Assembly (NCBI GenBank): GCA_015501055.1
Contig: JADNYV010000767.1
Span: 1 to 16,186, forward strand
Source of the DNA: Mucidula mucida
Lineage: Eukaryota > Basidiomycota > Agaricomycetes > Agaricales > Physalacriaceae
Reading direction: 5' to 3'
DNA: 16,186 nucleotides
The notes beneath the pieces are model-generated. The model was not told the DNA's origin and made no database searches. It was given only the letters and a program-made list of their open reading frames with translations. A program made the translations under genes and the position numbers. Shown here piece by piece: positions 1 through 10,155 of the stretch; positions within the stretch are counted from its first letter, which is position 1; every line of letters starts with the position of its first letter.

Positions 1-1124
1 CTTCGCACTGTCCTCGATTGCAGAAAGAGCCTTCTCCCTGTCCTGCAAGACCGTACGCGGCGCACGGATCTCCAAGGCGAGGTCACGGATACAGTATCCG
101 CAGTCCTGTATGAGGGACATTGTCGTAGGTCTAGGTTTGATAACGTCTGGGCCAAGAAGGAAAGGAAGACTACCCATTCCATTCCTCAGAATCGGAAACG
201 AAGAACAAGGCATTGGTAACGCACATTGCCGTGAGCTCCTGCTCGTTCCACACCTGCATTATCCAAACAGCGGAATTGGCGTACGCCTTGACCAAGGGTT
301 TATAGCGTCGTTCGTCGAGGGAGGTAGCAAGAATAGGGAATCCAGAAATGGTTTTCGTAAGCCACGATGCGGGTAGAGTTGGGGTCTTTGGCGTATCGAT
401 GAGAATCCAAGGGCGCAGAGAGGGAGAGACGGAGTGGATAAGGCGAAGTGGGTCGCGCTGTATCAATCGCGTATCGAGTGTATATGTTCCGTCAAAACGG
501 AATAGATACGGAATGTCGTCTAGCACAAGGACTGTGGCTTGAGTTGACACGAGGCGCCGAATGAGGATGTATATGAGAAGGACACTTTTGCCTAATAATC
601 CTGGCTGAGTCGACCATTAATAGGTGTATTAAATCTCTCACCGATGCCAGCGCTACCTGTAATAACCCGCAACGACCCGGACAGTTTGGACGCATCAATC
701 AGTCGCTCGTAGAAATCAGCATATTCTTGCCGTACAAGCAGCTTGAAGCTTGACAATTGCAGGAGCTGGAGGGCGTCTGGCCACGGGGACAGATCCAGTA
801 CGATGCCCACTGAGACGTTGAGCGAAGTCTTCGCCCAAAAGGTATTTCGAAAGGAGATCCACTGTGCGGCCTCGGGATCTTGGGGCTCTGGATATTGGGT
901 CTCCAGAGTCGGGCGCCAGCCTCGTTTCCAAAGGACTGATACATCAACGTCTAGCCCAGACTCAGAGTCGGTGATTGGGTTCGGAGCTCTGGAGGGGATG
1001 AGAGAGCTGAGGAAAGGGAAACAGTACAAAAGAGTTGGCGCACTGTTGTTCGGCCTTACTTCCATTTGAGAATAACTACAACGCATCGATCAGCGGCGCA
1101 GATAGTGTGGTAGAGAGTGTCATA
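1..1124 (-). CDS. Partial P-loop protein resembling fungal Crinkler/RHS-like (CR) NTPases
   Basis: The gene reads leftward and runs off the left edge, so its C-terminus is missing. Well-supported exons are 642-1006 and about 174-591, joined by a 50-bp intron (592-641). That splice completes a Walker A loop, GSAGIGKS, which the intron interrupts. Upstream of it is a VRQEYADFYERLIDASK stretch and a WISFRNTFWAKT stretch; downstream are a Walker B-like VLVLDD and a WIMQVWNEQEL segment. From memory these match the NTPase part of basidiomycete Crinkler/RHS-like proteins, which in other systems are nuclear effectors or parts of mobile elements. A second intron is likely at 1007-1059 (GTAAGG donor, pyrimidine-rich TTTCCTCAG acceptor), making 1060-1124 an upstream exon in frame. 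The start is unresolved. The frame near 170 stops; an open frame covers 1 to about 130, so another intron probably lies there. No Crinkler N-terminal header domain was recognised. Family call moderate; P-loop call good. Confidence 0.55.
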
Positions 1125-1625
1125 CTTGACCGTCGTCCGCCGCGCTGGGCTATAATCATCAGATGCAGTCGCAAAACAGACACAAAAGCACCTGCGGCTC
1201 CTTGCTTTTTGAGACGACTAAGTCATTCTCCTGTTCGCGCGTCGAATACAAAATGAGTCAATCTGTGCCCCGAGTACGGATGGGGCATACCTTAGATTGC
1301 ATCAAAACGAGAAGTTTGGCAATGGAAGTGGGGAGGAGAGGGGCATCTGGAAGTGGAACATCCGAGCAACATCCGAGTGACACATCCGCACTCTTCGATG
1401 CCGAACCATCAACCGCTATCAAACTCGCTGTGTTGCTCTTTAGTCGCAGACCGGACAAAGTAGCGCAAAGCAGCCTTCCCCTGTTTTACAATTACACTAG
1501 AGTACAGTTCACTCTTTATATATATGCTGAGTACTAGCACACGCTTGAACCTGTACGCCCTCTCAGTCAGATAGAGGTTACAGCTTGCAGTTAAATCTTA
1601 GCTTAAACAACACAGTTTATCAATG
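1125..1625. other. Intergenic or 5' region with possible short exons
   Basis: No confident gene lies here. On the minus strand, two short pieces could be 5' exons of the CR-like gene: 1192-1230 and a piece ending at 1291, separated by introns with plausible borders (1125-1191 and 1231-1290). They keep frame with exon 1060-1124, but the first exon would be only 12 nt if translation starts at the ATG at 1302. An AT-rich run with TATA character sits near 1513-1525. The model is speculative. Confidence 0.3.
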
Positions 1626-2671
1626 TCACTCACAGCTAATATCATCTCGCTCATCAACATATATCTGTTCGGGAATGATGAGAGGTAACCCAGCCTCCTT
1701 CCAAGCTTTGAATCCTCCAATAACATCAGTAGCATTGAGCATGCCTATCTCCTGTAACGAAACAGCAGCAAGGCTGCTCGTATAGCCCTCCTGGCAAATA
1801 ACAATAATTCTGAGATCATACCGAGTGGCGATCGGCACACGCGAGCTCGACCTTGGATCAAACCGCCATTCCAATACATTCCTCTCCACCACCATCGACC
1901 CGTTAATCTCCCCGTATTGCGCCCTCTGCGCCGCCGGCCGTATATCAACCAAGACCGTGGGGATGCGCACCTCCGGCACGCGCAGCTCTTCGAAAGCCTG
2001 TACCGCCGTGCTCCGTATGAGCTTGGCGCGCTCCAGCTCGAGCCGCTTCTCGATGCCCACAGACCACGGCGGCGCGTGAAACGGGTCTATAGGCGTGCGC
2101 GCGGCCTTGCGCAGGACGTCCCACACGGCGGCCAGGTCGTACGTGACTCCGCCAAACTCGCGGATGGCGGCGACGAGCATGGTGCCCTCCTCGACGCCGT
2201 ACTCCACATACTCCGGGACAGAGAAGAGGTCCTTGAGGGAGAAAACCTGGCAGCGGCCTATAAACTTGGAGCGCGTGAGGATGTCGGCGCGCAGGATGAA
2301 GTCCGGGCTAGATGCGCAGATCACGAGAAAGTTGCTGTCGCGCGTGATGGGCGTGCCGGTGGTCGCAGCGGCAAAGATGTGCTCCTGCGTAGCCAGTCGG
2401 TTTTGTATCGTCCCCCCGAGGGTCACCAGGAAGGAGACGTCGTCCGTTTTGCAGGACGTGGTGAGGACATTGATGTGAACACCTGGCAAGTTCAAAAGAC
2501 AGATGATCAACGAAGTCAATGTGCTTTACCATCAATAGTTTCTCCCTTTCGCAAGGCCCGTACTACCAGTTCGGATGCAGCCTGTGAGCGAACCTCAGCT
2601 AGGGTTCGGAGTGCAGGTTCATGGGTGCGGGCAATGCGGCTGGCGCTAGATTGTGAGGACGTCGTTGACAT
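1626..2671 (-). CDS. Rhodanese-domain protein with conserved N-terminal region
   Basis: Two exons, 2530-2671 and 1626-2482, are joined by a 47-bp intron (2483-2529). The spliced length is 999 nt, giving 332 residues. The ATG at 2671 is chosen because the reading frame upstream of it has no other ATG. Residues about 1-190 form a conserved region containing GETIDGVHINVLTT, GGTIQNRLATQEHIFAAAT and LVICASSPDF; I do not recognise a named domain there. Residues about 210-325 are a rhodanese domain with VLVDIRP, a VVERNVLEWRFDP stretch and the active-site loop CQEGYTS, whose C277 would carry the persulfide; TDVIGGFKAWKEAGLPL closes the fold. Rhodanese proteins transfer sulfane sulfur, but the acceptor cannot be told from sequence. 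No signal peptide or membrane segment is evident. A perfect donor-like GTGAGT overlaps the stop codon, so a further tiny C-terminal exon is possible. The gene lies tail-to-head behind the kinase gene. Confidence 0.85.
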
Positions 2672-3060
2672 TTCAACGGTTAATGCAGAAAATTTCACAG
2701 CATACGCGACACGATGATGGAAGTTCACGTTAACATTCAACAAAGACGCGTGACGTAAGGCGATCGCGGTGTCGCGCGATGAGGCAGACCACACTCCTCG
2801 AAATATCAAGTATCTCACAAACCTTTGCAGTAGGACATCGCGAGCCGCGTCGCACTCAAAGGCGAACGAACATCTTCCACCTCTTCCTTGGACAAGCGCT
2901 CTGCCAGAGTAACAAAAATGCGCGGAGCGCTTTTCGATTCGTACAAGTCAAACCCTTCTATGTATATCCTAAATACTATGCATAATAATTATGTCCACAA
3001 CGACCAAATAAAGAATGTATGTATGTGTATGTATAGATTGTCCAACCCTGCCAACAGAAA
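2672..3060. other. Intergenic: kinase 3' end and rhodanese-gene promoter
   Basis: This 389-bp gap separates two leftward genes. It holds the 3' end of the kinase transcript and the presumed promoter and 5' UTR of the rhodanese gene. Apart from the short GTAT repeat at 3015-3034, no element was recognised. Open frames here lack ATG starts or family signals. Confidence 0.5.
3015..3034. repeat. Short (ATGT)n-type microsatellite
   Basis: The plus strand reads as an imperfect tetranucleotide ATGT run with one interruption. It lies 27 bp downstream of the kinase stop codon, so it probably falls in the kinase 3' UTR. It may vary in length between strains. Confidence 0.7.
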
Positions 3061-6000
3061 TCAAGAGGTATGCGGCTGCGGCTGTGGTCTCGGTGTAGGC
3101 GCAAACAGCGAAAACACCTTCTCCGCACCCTCCTTGTACTTTTTCAGCTTTTTAGTCTTCTTCCCCCCGTCCGGAAGCGGATTCCGCGGCGCCTCCGACA
3201 TGCTCACAACGTCCGTCGTCAACGAGTCAGACTGATCCGACAAGCTCTTCGAAGTACCCCCAACAGACACCGCCGACTGTTTCGACTTCAACGAATGAGA
3301 CACAGCGCCACCGTTGGTAGTCGGCGACGTCGTCAAGAAACTCCCACTTGACATGGTCGAAAACCTCGCAGAGGCCGAGTGCGACAAGGAGCGCGCAGTT
3401 ATACTACTCGCCTTGCTCGAGTACGAAGACGGCGGCGCATTCTTGGGCTTCAAAAACTGCCTCGGACTCCTCCTGAAAGTCAAATGATTCCGACCCCGCC
3501 GCTGCTCCGGGCTCGACGTCGGCGAGGCTTCAGATGCAGCTTTCGACGACAGGGAAGGCGTCCTTGATATGGACGTCGATGCCTTTCGGAACACCGCCAA
3601 CTTGTAGCGATCCACCACACCACGGGCGAACAACGTCGTACCCCGCGCACCATTGCGATCTTCACCGTCCCCAGCTTCAACAAAGTCCCAATCATCGTCC
3701 TCGTCGTCCTGCTCTGTGATGACGCCATCGTCACCAGCGTCTGAGAGATATCTATCCAAGGCGGGAACACCAGATTTCTCTCTCCGCGCCGGTCTAGACA
3801 GCCTATTGGCGGTTTTAGTGGGCACCTTGGGCGCAAGTGCAGGTCTAGCTTCCTCCGCCAGGTCTTTGCTCCGTCTTGGTTTGGTATCCGCCGGAGGTAC
3901 TGGCGGCGGTTTTTCGTCCAGCTGTTCGGGAGCCACCTCTGGCGGCAGATCGACGCTCGTCAATTCGGGTGATTCAGGCAAAGGCGTCAGCAAGGCATCA
4001 TCTAGAGGAAGTGAAGGTAGACTTGTCGGCCGAGCTTCTGGAGTCTTGGGTTCAGCGAGGTCAATCTCGCTCGATGAAAGCGGCCTCTCTGATGCCTCAG
4101 TCGGCGTATCAGGCTCTAAAGCCAGACCCTTCAACGCCAGCGCTTCCTCTTCCTCCTCATCGGTCTCTTCCTCGCTGCTCTCGTCTTCATCATCGTCATC
4201 GTCATCTTCAAGCAATATTGACTGTCGGCCCTTGAACGAATACCCATCAAATACGTCGACCGAATCTTCCTCAATTTGCTGATTGGGACGCCCTGCTACT
4301 GACGAACTGCGCGACTGCGACGGCGTGGTATTGGTATCGTCTCCGTCGGTACGATCCGTGTCCGTGTGCTCATTGTTCTCCTGGTCTGTATCCGTCTGCT
4401 CGTTGTCTTCATCGAACTCATCCAAAACCGGCTCCATGTCTAGGAAGGTTTCATCGAAATTTTGAGTGTCACTGGCGTTAGACGGATCAATAGGAGGGAT
4501 ATATGGTGCTGCAGTCCAAAGGTCAATAACAGAGGTACAAATAGTAAAAGAGACTCACGTATGTAGCGCTTGTAATAGACATGGGCCCAGTCTATCATGG
4601 AAAAGTATGGATGGCGCTTTATCCGAGGTTCGCTGATACGAAGAGCGGGATTACGTTGTAAAAGCTAAATATTCTTTTGAGAAACGGAGACCCCTTTATG
4701 TAAGGAACAACTTACGCCACGAAGTAAACTCTTGGTATCCTGGTCAATAGCTCTATCGTCGGGGAAATGTAACTCGTCTTGCAAAACCCGCACATACATG
4801 TCAGCATGCGATGCGGCCCAAAACGGCGTCTGCAGAATTCAGATACGTGAGCAACATCAGATGATGATCAAGAACGGCACTTACGATGCCGGTGAGCATC
4901 TCAAACAGCATCGTCCCAAAACTCCACCAGTCGACCTCATACGAATACGACAACCCTTGGATAACTTCAGGTGCCAGATATTCGGCAGTTCCACAGAATG
5001 TCGCTGTCGAATCCGTTTGACCCACGGGCGGACCAGGCCATCCCGCTGTTAGCTCGCCGCCTTTTTCCACCCTCATCCAAGGGGGCGTGACAGGCGTTCC
5101 GTTCAGCTCGCCATTGCGAGACCCACTCGGTGTCGATGGCGCCGTTACTACGGACGAGCCCCGCGGGAACTCTTTCGACAAACCGAAATCCGTCAAAACG
5201 ATGTGTCCGTCCCCGCCAATGAGGATGTTCTCAGGCTTGAGATCACGATATATCACTCCCACAGCGTGCAGGCCCTCAACTCCTTCTACTATTTCTGCCG
5301 CATAGAATCTCGCTCGATCCCGCCCAAGACGGCCCCATCTCGCCAACTGGGTGGCCAAATCACCTCCAGGGTGAAAGTCCTGTCGATTAAAGTAAGAGGC
5401 ATAACCACGCAATAAAATTACGGACACACCATGACCAAGAACAAATTTTCCTTGTCATGAAAGCTCCACCACAACTTCACAACGAACGGATCCTTTGATT
5501 CGGCTGCCATCCGCTTCAATACAGCCTGTTCCGTCAGGGTGTGCTGTAGCTCCTGATGCGCTAGAACGTGCCGTTTCGTAATGGCCTTTAGCGCATACAA
5601 ATCTGCCGTCGACTTGTGTCGAACTAGGAGGACCTTTCCCGCACACCCCTTCCCCAACACGCGCATCATCTCAAAGTCATCAATAACGACTTTGCGACTC
5701 TTCTTCGAGAGGGTGACAGACATGGAGCGTTTCTTTTTCGGTTTCCTGCCGCCAGTCGCAGAAGACTCATCACCCGTCTCGGTCTGGGACGAGGCACCGT
5801 CTTGTGTTATGGAGGAAGACGTAAAGGCACGAGAAAGCCTAGCGGAAGTTTCTGGGTCCGCGGAGCGTGAACGATGTATCCGGTTCGCAAGTCCTTCTGC
5901 TATAGGCGTCTTTGGTGTGTCTTCTTCGGCAACTGGCGATGGTGGTGAGACGGCCTCCTCATCACCAGGTAATTCCCCACTCTTCAAGGGCGCATCCTTG

Positions 6001-6845
6001 ATTTTGACTTCCTGCTTCTCTTCTGGAACTTGATCAGTGGTTTTCTGTACCTCTGAAGGCTTGTCTTCAGCTTCGTGAACGCTTGGTTCCTCGTCCGGGG
6101 TTTCAGGGACAACCGGCGGGAGGTCTTCCTTGTCCCTGCTGGTCATGCCAGTATGAGCAGCCAAGTCAGACCTCACGCGCTTTATCGCCCTTTCGACACG
6201 CACGCTCTCCAGATCGTCCGTGCGCACCCTAACGAAACGTTTCCAAACGCGTGCCTGCCGCAAGGCCGGGATGTTGGAAATGGTAGTAAGATACGCAGCA
6301 AGCGAAGTGCTGTTGACAGTCGTGGGTAGAGTGGCGGTGATGGCGCTCGGCGTAAAGGATTGGAAAGGATCAGGTTGTTCCTTGGAGGGTGACACAAGCG
6401 GTGAGGTAATGCTTGTAATAGTGCTGGCGTTGTTCAAACGCCGGTTCTTGTTTTCCTCGCCGGTAGTGTTGCGTCTGATCTTATTCGCGTGGGGAGAAGC
6501 AAGTCGCGAGAGGGTGTTGAGAAACGTGGATTTTCGTTTGGGAGGGAGACTCATAACAGCGGTGGCGTCGAGAGGGAGCGCGGGAATCTTTACATTCGGG
6601 TAATTGTCGCGCAGTTTGGTGTTGAGCTCAACAATCTCGGTTGCTGACCGGGTCAGAGTGATGTTGTGGGTGGGCGCTGTAGAAATTAGAATCAATCCAG
6701 TCGGGCAAAGTTGTAGCTTACTCTTTATGTATAAGCTATATGAACGGGTATCGTGGGGAGACTCTGCAACGCTAACGCTCCATGGACCATCTTCAGCGTC
6801 AATTCGCACTGGAGCGCGTCGATTCTGAGGTAGATCGGGGGTCAT
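3061..6845 (-). CDS. PX-domain AGC-family serine/threonine protein kinase
   Basis: Six exons: 6722-6845, 5430-6676, 4885-5379, 4716-4829, 4559-4664, 3061-4508. They total 3534 nt (1177 residues), in frame throughout. The ATG at 6845 is the first in frame. Residues about 18-230 form a PX-like region (SYSLYIK, then HNITLTRSATEIVELNTKLR) split by a linker; PX domains bind phosphoinositides. The kinase domain (about 374-695) has the glycine loop GKGCAGKV, lysine in ALKA, YRDLKPEN, DFG, the AGC T-loop FCGTAEYLAPEV and an unusually long DFG-APE gap. The AGC C-tail follows (PYIPP, DTQNFDETF), then a hydrophobic-motif candidate FDGYSF near residue 785. The rest is acidic, then serine-rich, with an island LFARGVVDRYKLAVFRK near residue 980 that I recall from fungal relatives. 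Role inferred: membrane-recruited growth or nutrient signalling, similar in architecture to SGK3. No symbol is assigned because fungal orthologs are named inconsistently. Confidence 0.88.
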
Positions 6846-7780
6846 GACAGGGGTATGGCGGGGACTGTCAAGCAAGGTATTTTCCACTACGGGGACTAGA
6901 TGATGTCCAGAGGGCGGATGGGTCTACGTTGGGTTGGTTGGATTGTAAGTCTAGCCTGAGAAATTTCTGCTGTCGCCGCCCGTCAGAGCCGTTGTCATCG
7001 CCTTCGGGAACACTGCAGACGCACCAGTTTCCAGGTCTGATACAGCTGAGTGCCAACTTTGACCGAACACTCGTCGGCGTTGGTAGTAAAACAAGCGATA
7101 GAAACGTGTTTAGCCCTAACTTGGCTGCCCACTTCGGCTACTGCCTCGAGGCGATCGCCGCAGACTTCGACTTCTTCGCTGTCGTTGTGAATGACGAATT
7201 CAAACAGTGACGAGATGTTGGATGAGGAAAGAAGAGCACGAGTGTGCGAAAAAACGGCGAGAATTGGGGTTGTTGCGGCGTTGTTGTTGTTGGAAACGAA
7301 TGCTGAAATGATGATGATCAGCGTTGATTTGAATCCGTACAAAATTTGTAATCGCCACTTCTTATCAGCCACAACGCCCCTCGGGCTGCCAACTTGGATA
7401 TTTTCTGGCGCAATACATTGCTACTTGGCCTCAATCATCTCCAAGCGGCATCTAGCAAGCAGCTGCCCTTGATAACCATCGACTTAGATTTGCCTGTCCG
7501 ATGATGCCGTACGTATCTGGTGAGCAGCGTTATCTTCAATGTCAACAAGTACACGCACTCTGTGATTTTCGACTCCCAGCCTATTCTGCATGTGATATAC
7601 AGCGCCCTATTCCCTGTATGGATAAATCAAGCGAGGGCTAGGGTAGCCATAATAGGACAAGTTCAAGAAGAGTAGTCTAATAGCCCAACTTGGATGGGAG
7701 TGGCAATGGTGGTTAACAGTTTATGTGGTATAGTAGTTGACAAAAGAAGCCCTAACATCAACGGCCGAGCGGGGCCCTAA
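6846..7780. other. Kinase 5' region; no supported gene
   Basis: The region lies upstream of the leftward kinase gene and should contain its promoter and 5' UTR. Two overlapping open frames (6995-7372 minus and 6929-7210 plus) are antisense to each other. The minus one begins at GTG rather than ATG, and neither shows a recognisable domain. A TAG at 6888-6890 (minus) could act as an acceptor for an upstream kinase exon, but no matching donor exon was convincing. Confidence 0.4.
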
Positions 7781-7789
7781 TGGATAGCA

Positions 7790-8058
7790 AGCCACAAAAT
7801 GTCAAGAGCGCGTCAACCTGATTTGAGTGGTACATGAAAGTTGGACTGCCCTATATCAACGACGAGGAGAGCCCAAGGAGTCTGTCAAGAAGGACCTATG
7901 GAAGTACGCGGATTCCCCTATCATAGCAAGTACTCGTGGAAATGCCAAGTGAATCTCCGAACGCTTCAAAAGGTGAAACTCCTGTATCTGTCAAGGCAAG
8001 TTCACGAAAGATCGGTAATTGTCTACTATCTCCCGCGACGCCACAAAATACGTGACTG
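7790..8058 (+). pseudogene. Possible decayed coding relic
   Basis: Three consecutive stretches on the plus strand read like real protein, but each is in a different frame. The first contains FEWYMKVGLPYINDEE after an in-frame stop. The second contains PKESVKKDLWKYADSPIIAS. The third contains EMPSESPNASKGETPVSVKA and ends at TGA 8056-8058. Together they look like one ancestral protein broken by frameshifts. I do not recognise the family. Chance is a real alternative because the region is short and no homology search was possible. Confidence 0.22.
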
Positions 8059-8620
8059 AGCGGCTCATTCCTTGGATGGCCCAACGTAACTATTCTTGCC
8101 ACTGTATATATCATTATAGAACTTCACCTATAAATCACGAAGGACCCACTCGCTAAATTTGGACAAGGATCATCGAGAAGCTATGATTATCGCAAGAGCA
8201 AAAAACCATAGCTGCCTCTTCTCAGAATCAGCAAGACTATACCGGTCAAGCTGTCGCCTGGACGTGCGCAACATCTCGGCGCGTCAAGCAGCGACCCGTA
8301 TTCAATCATTGACGCCGGATGACGGGGTTCCATGCAGCGATAGCGCGTTCATTACAGTAAGCACATCATTGTGAGAGGCGTAAAAGTCATTAATTTGCGG
8401 CGGTGGTGGTCAGAGGCAGAGAGACAGATCCCAGAATTCGAAAACGCGACGCGAGGAGCGGCGGAGACCGCGTAATTAGCTTTCCCAGGAACACATGCTC
8501 GGAGATCTATCCGTCGCCGATATGCCGACTGGTTGTATTTAGGGTCGCTGTAACTCGGCCCATAACATAAATTCGTTTCACAATGTCGCTGAGGTCTGGT
8601 ACTACTTTCAAGTTTCCACC
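8059..8620. promoter_or_regulatory. Upstream region of the acyltransferase gene
   Basis: This region is non-coding as far as I can see. It should hold the promoter and 5' UTR of the acyltransferase gene. The annotated start at 8621 has a very strong Kozak context (CCACCATGGC). An earlier out-of-frame ATG at 8583 opens a short frame overlapping that start, which could lower translation. A weak TATTTAG lies near 8536; I would not call it a TATA box. Confidence 0.35.
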
Positions 8621-10155
8621 ATGGCGCCGGACAAAATCCTCCCCATTCCTCTCATGGAACAGAGCAACCCCGTGTACGACCTCCTCATTGATTCATGTAT
8701 GATCATCGAGGGTCAGCTACAGCCCAACGTCCTACGCGACGCGTTGACAGAATTGGTGAACAGGTGGCCAATATTGGGTTCTCGGGTAGCACGCAATAAA
8801 AAGGTAAAATTTCATCTACAATAAAGCGCGATTGGACTCTTAACCGTTTCTTTTTTTCATCCAGAATCGCTTCGAACTACACCTTCCAGACGACTTCTCA
8901 GATGCACGACCTCCCTTTGTATTTTCTGAAGCACACTCGGACATCCCCTATCCCAGTATGCCATCGCGAAAGGCCCACATTAACCCTGAGATGTCCACCA
9001 TTCTGGATGACTTTCGCATACCCAGCACCCCGCGGATTGTACCGGACTTGTTGAAGCAGAAAGACGCGCCAATGCTACACGTCCACGTCCATTGTTTCGC
9101 TGACGTTACCTGTGTTGGATTTCACATACCGCATCTGTTCTGTGACGTTCCGGGTCTTGCTGTCATCCTGCGTGCTTGGTGCTCCCTTATAGCATCCCCT
9201 GGCGACATGCAGAGTGTAGTGCTTCCGAGTCTACTGGAGGGCGATCCAATCAAGGACTTTGGAGAACCATATCCTAAAACGAAGGCAGAGTTGAAACTCT
9301 TCAGGAAAAACATGCTCTCCTCGTTCACTGTCTGGGGCATGATTGACACCATCAAGTATTATGCACGCTGGCTTTCTGATATCATGACGAACAAGGAGGA
9401 GTGCCGCTTACTTTTCATCCCAAAATCGGTTATCACCCGATTACGCGACGAGACGATGGGAGAAAAAGAGCAATGGGTCAGCGAGAATGATGTTGTGACC
9501 GCTCTTCTTACCAAGGTATGTACGTCCAAATAACTTAGTTGAAGCCTGAACTGATGGACGAATTTAGCTTCACTTATTCAACCGTGAGCCTACCAAGCAA
9601 CCGCTTACACTTGCATTCACCGCCAATCTTCGCGGACAAATTCCCGCCCTTTCTGGACCTGACGTTTTCATTCGCAATGCTCTCATACCGCTTTGCGCCC
9701 CGTCCGTCCCAATCCGTGAGATACAATCCATGTCCATCTCAGAGATCGCTCTCGACATCCGACGTACAATCGTGGCACAGCGCACGCCGGATCAGCTGTC
9801 CAAGACCGTCACGGTCTTTCGAGAGATGTGCCGCCGGAGAATTTTTCCCTGTTACCATCCCGCGACCGAGACAAACTTCTATGTGACGAGCTGGGCGGTG
9901 GCGAAGTGGGGCGAGCTAGACTTTAGTGGCGCCCTCGCCGAGGGGGCGAAAGAACAAAATTCGAAGGCTGGGCGTGTTCTCTTCGCGGGTGGCGCATCGT
10001 CGAATCCGAGTTTTATAGGTCGGAGCAGATGGTCGATCGTACTGAGCAAGGTTGCGGGAGACGATGAGGATGAGGCGGGTTATTGGTGCGAGTTGGGTGC
10101 GCGACTGTCGGCTTGGCCAGAACTTGAAAAGTATGTCGCGGCGTGGTCTGCTTAG
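8621..10155 (+). CDS. Acyltransferase of the HxxxD (PF02458/BAHD-like) superfamily
   Basis: Three exons, 8621-8803, 8865-9515 and 9568-10155, with introns of 61 and 52 bp. The product has 473 residues, near the usual length for the family. The catalytic HxxxD motif is HLFCD (H151-D155) in FHIPHLFCDVPG; the histidine is expected to deprotonate the acceptor hydroxyl or amine for acyl transfer from a CoA thioester. The structural DFGWG-like motif near the C-terminus is degenerate: TSWAVAKWGELDFSGA (W392 on), as is common in fungal members related to trichothecene 3-O-acetyltransferase. The N-terminus (IPLMEQSNPVYDLLIDSCMI, then LVNRWPILGSRV) also fits. No signal peptide is seen, so the enzyme is probably cytosolic. 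No biosynthetic cluster genes lie beside it in this window, so the substrate cannot be inferred. Confidence 0.85.

Noticed and set aside
1917..2717. 266-codon plus-strand open frame
   Set aside because: It is antisense to the rhodanese gene, Arg/Ala-rich with no domain; the minus strand carries clear family motifs and a matching intron.
3653..4282. 209-codon plus-strand open frame with serine runs
   Set aside because: It is the antisense shadow of the acidic/serine-rich kinase tail; the serine runs come from GAT/GAC/GAG repeats on the coding strand.
5581..6033. 150-codon plus-strand open frame
   Set aside because: It is antisense to the kinase linker and glycine-loop region.
6846..6887. Extension of the kinase N-terminus to 6887
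   Set aside because: The codon at 6887 is GTG, and the first in-frame ATG is at 6845; the extension would need an unidentified upstream exon.
6995..7372. 125-codon minus-strand open frame as an upstream kinase exon
   Set aside because: It starts at GTG, has no domain and no convincing donor to join the kinase frame; probably 5' UTR or chance.
8159..8374. 71-codon plus-strand open frame
   Set aside because: It starts at TTG, has no recognisable domain, and lies in the acyltransferase upstream region.
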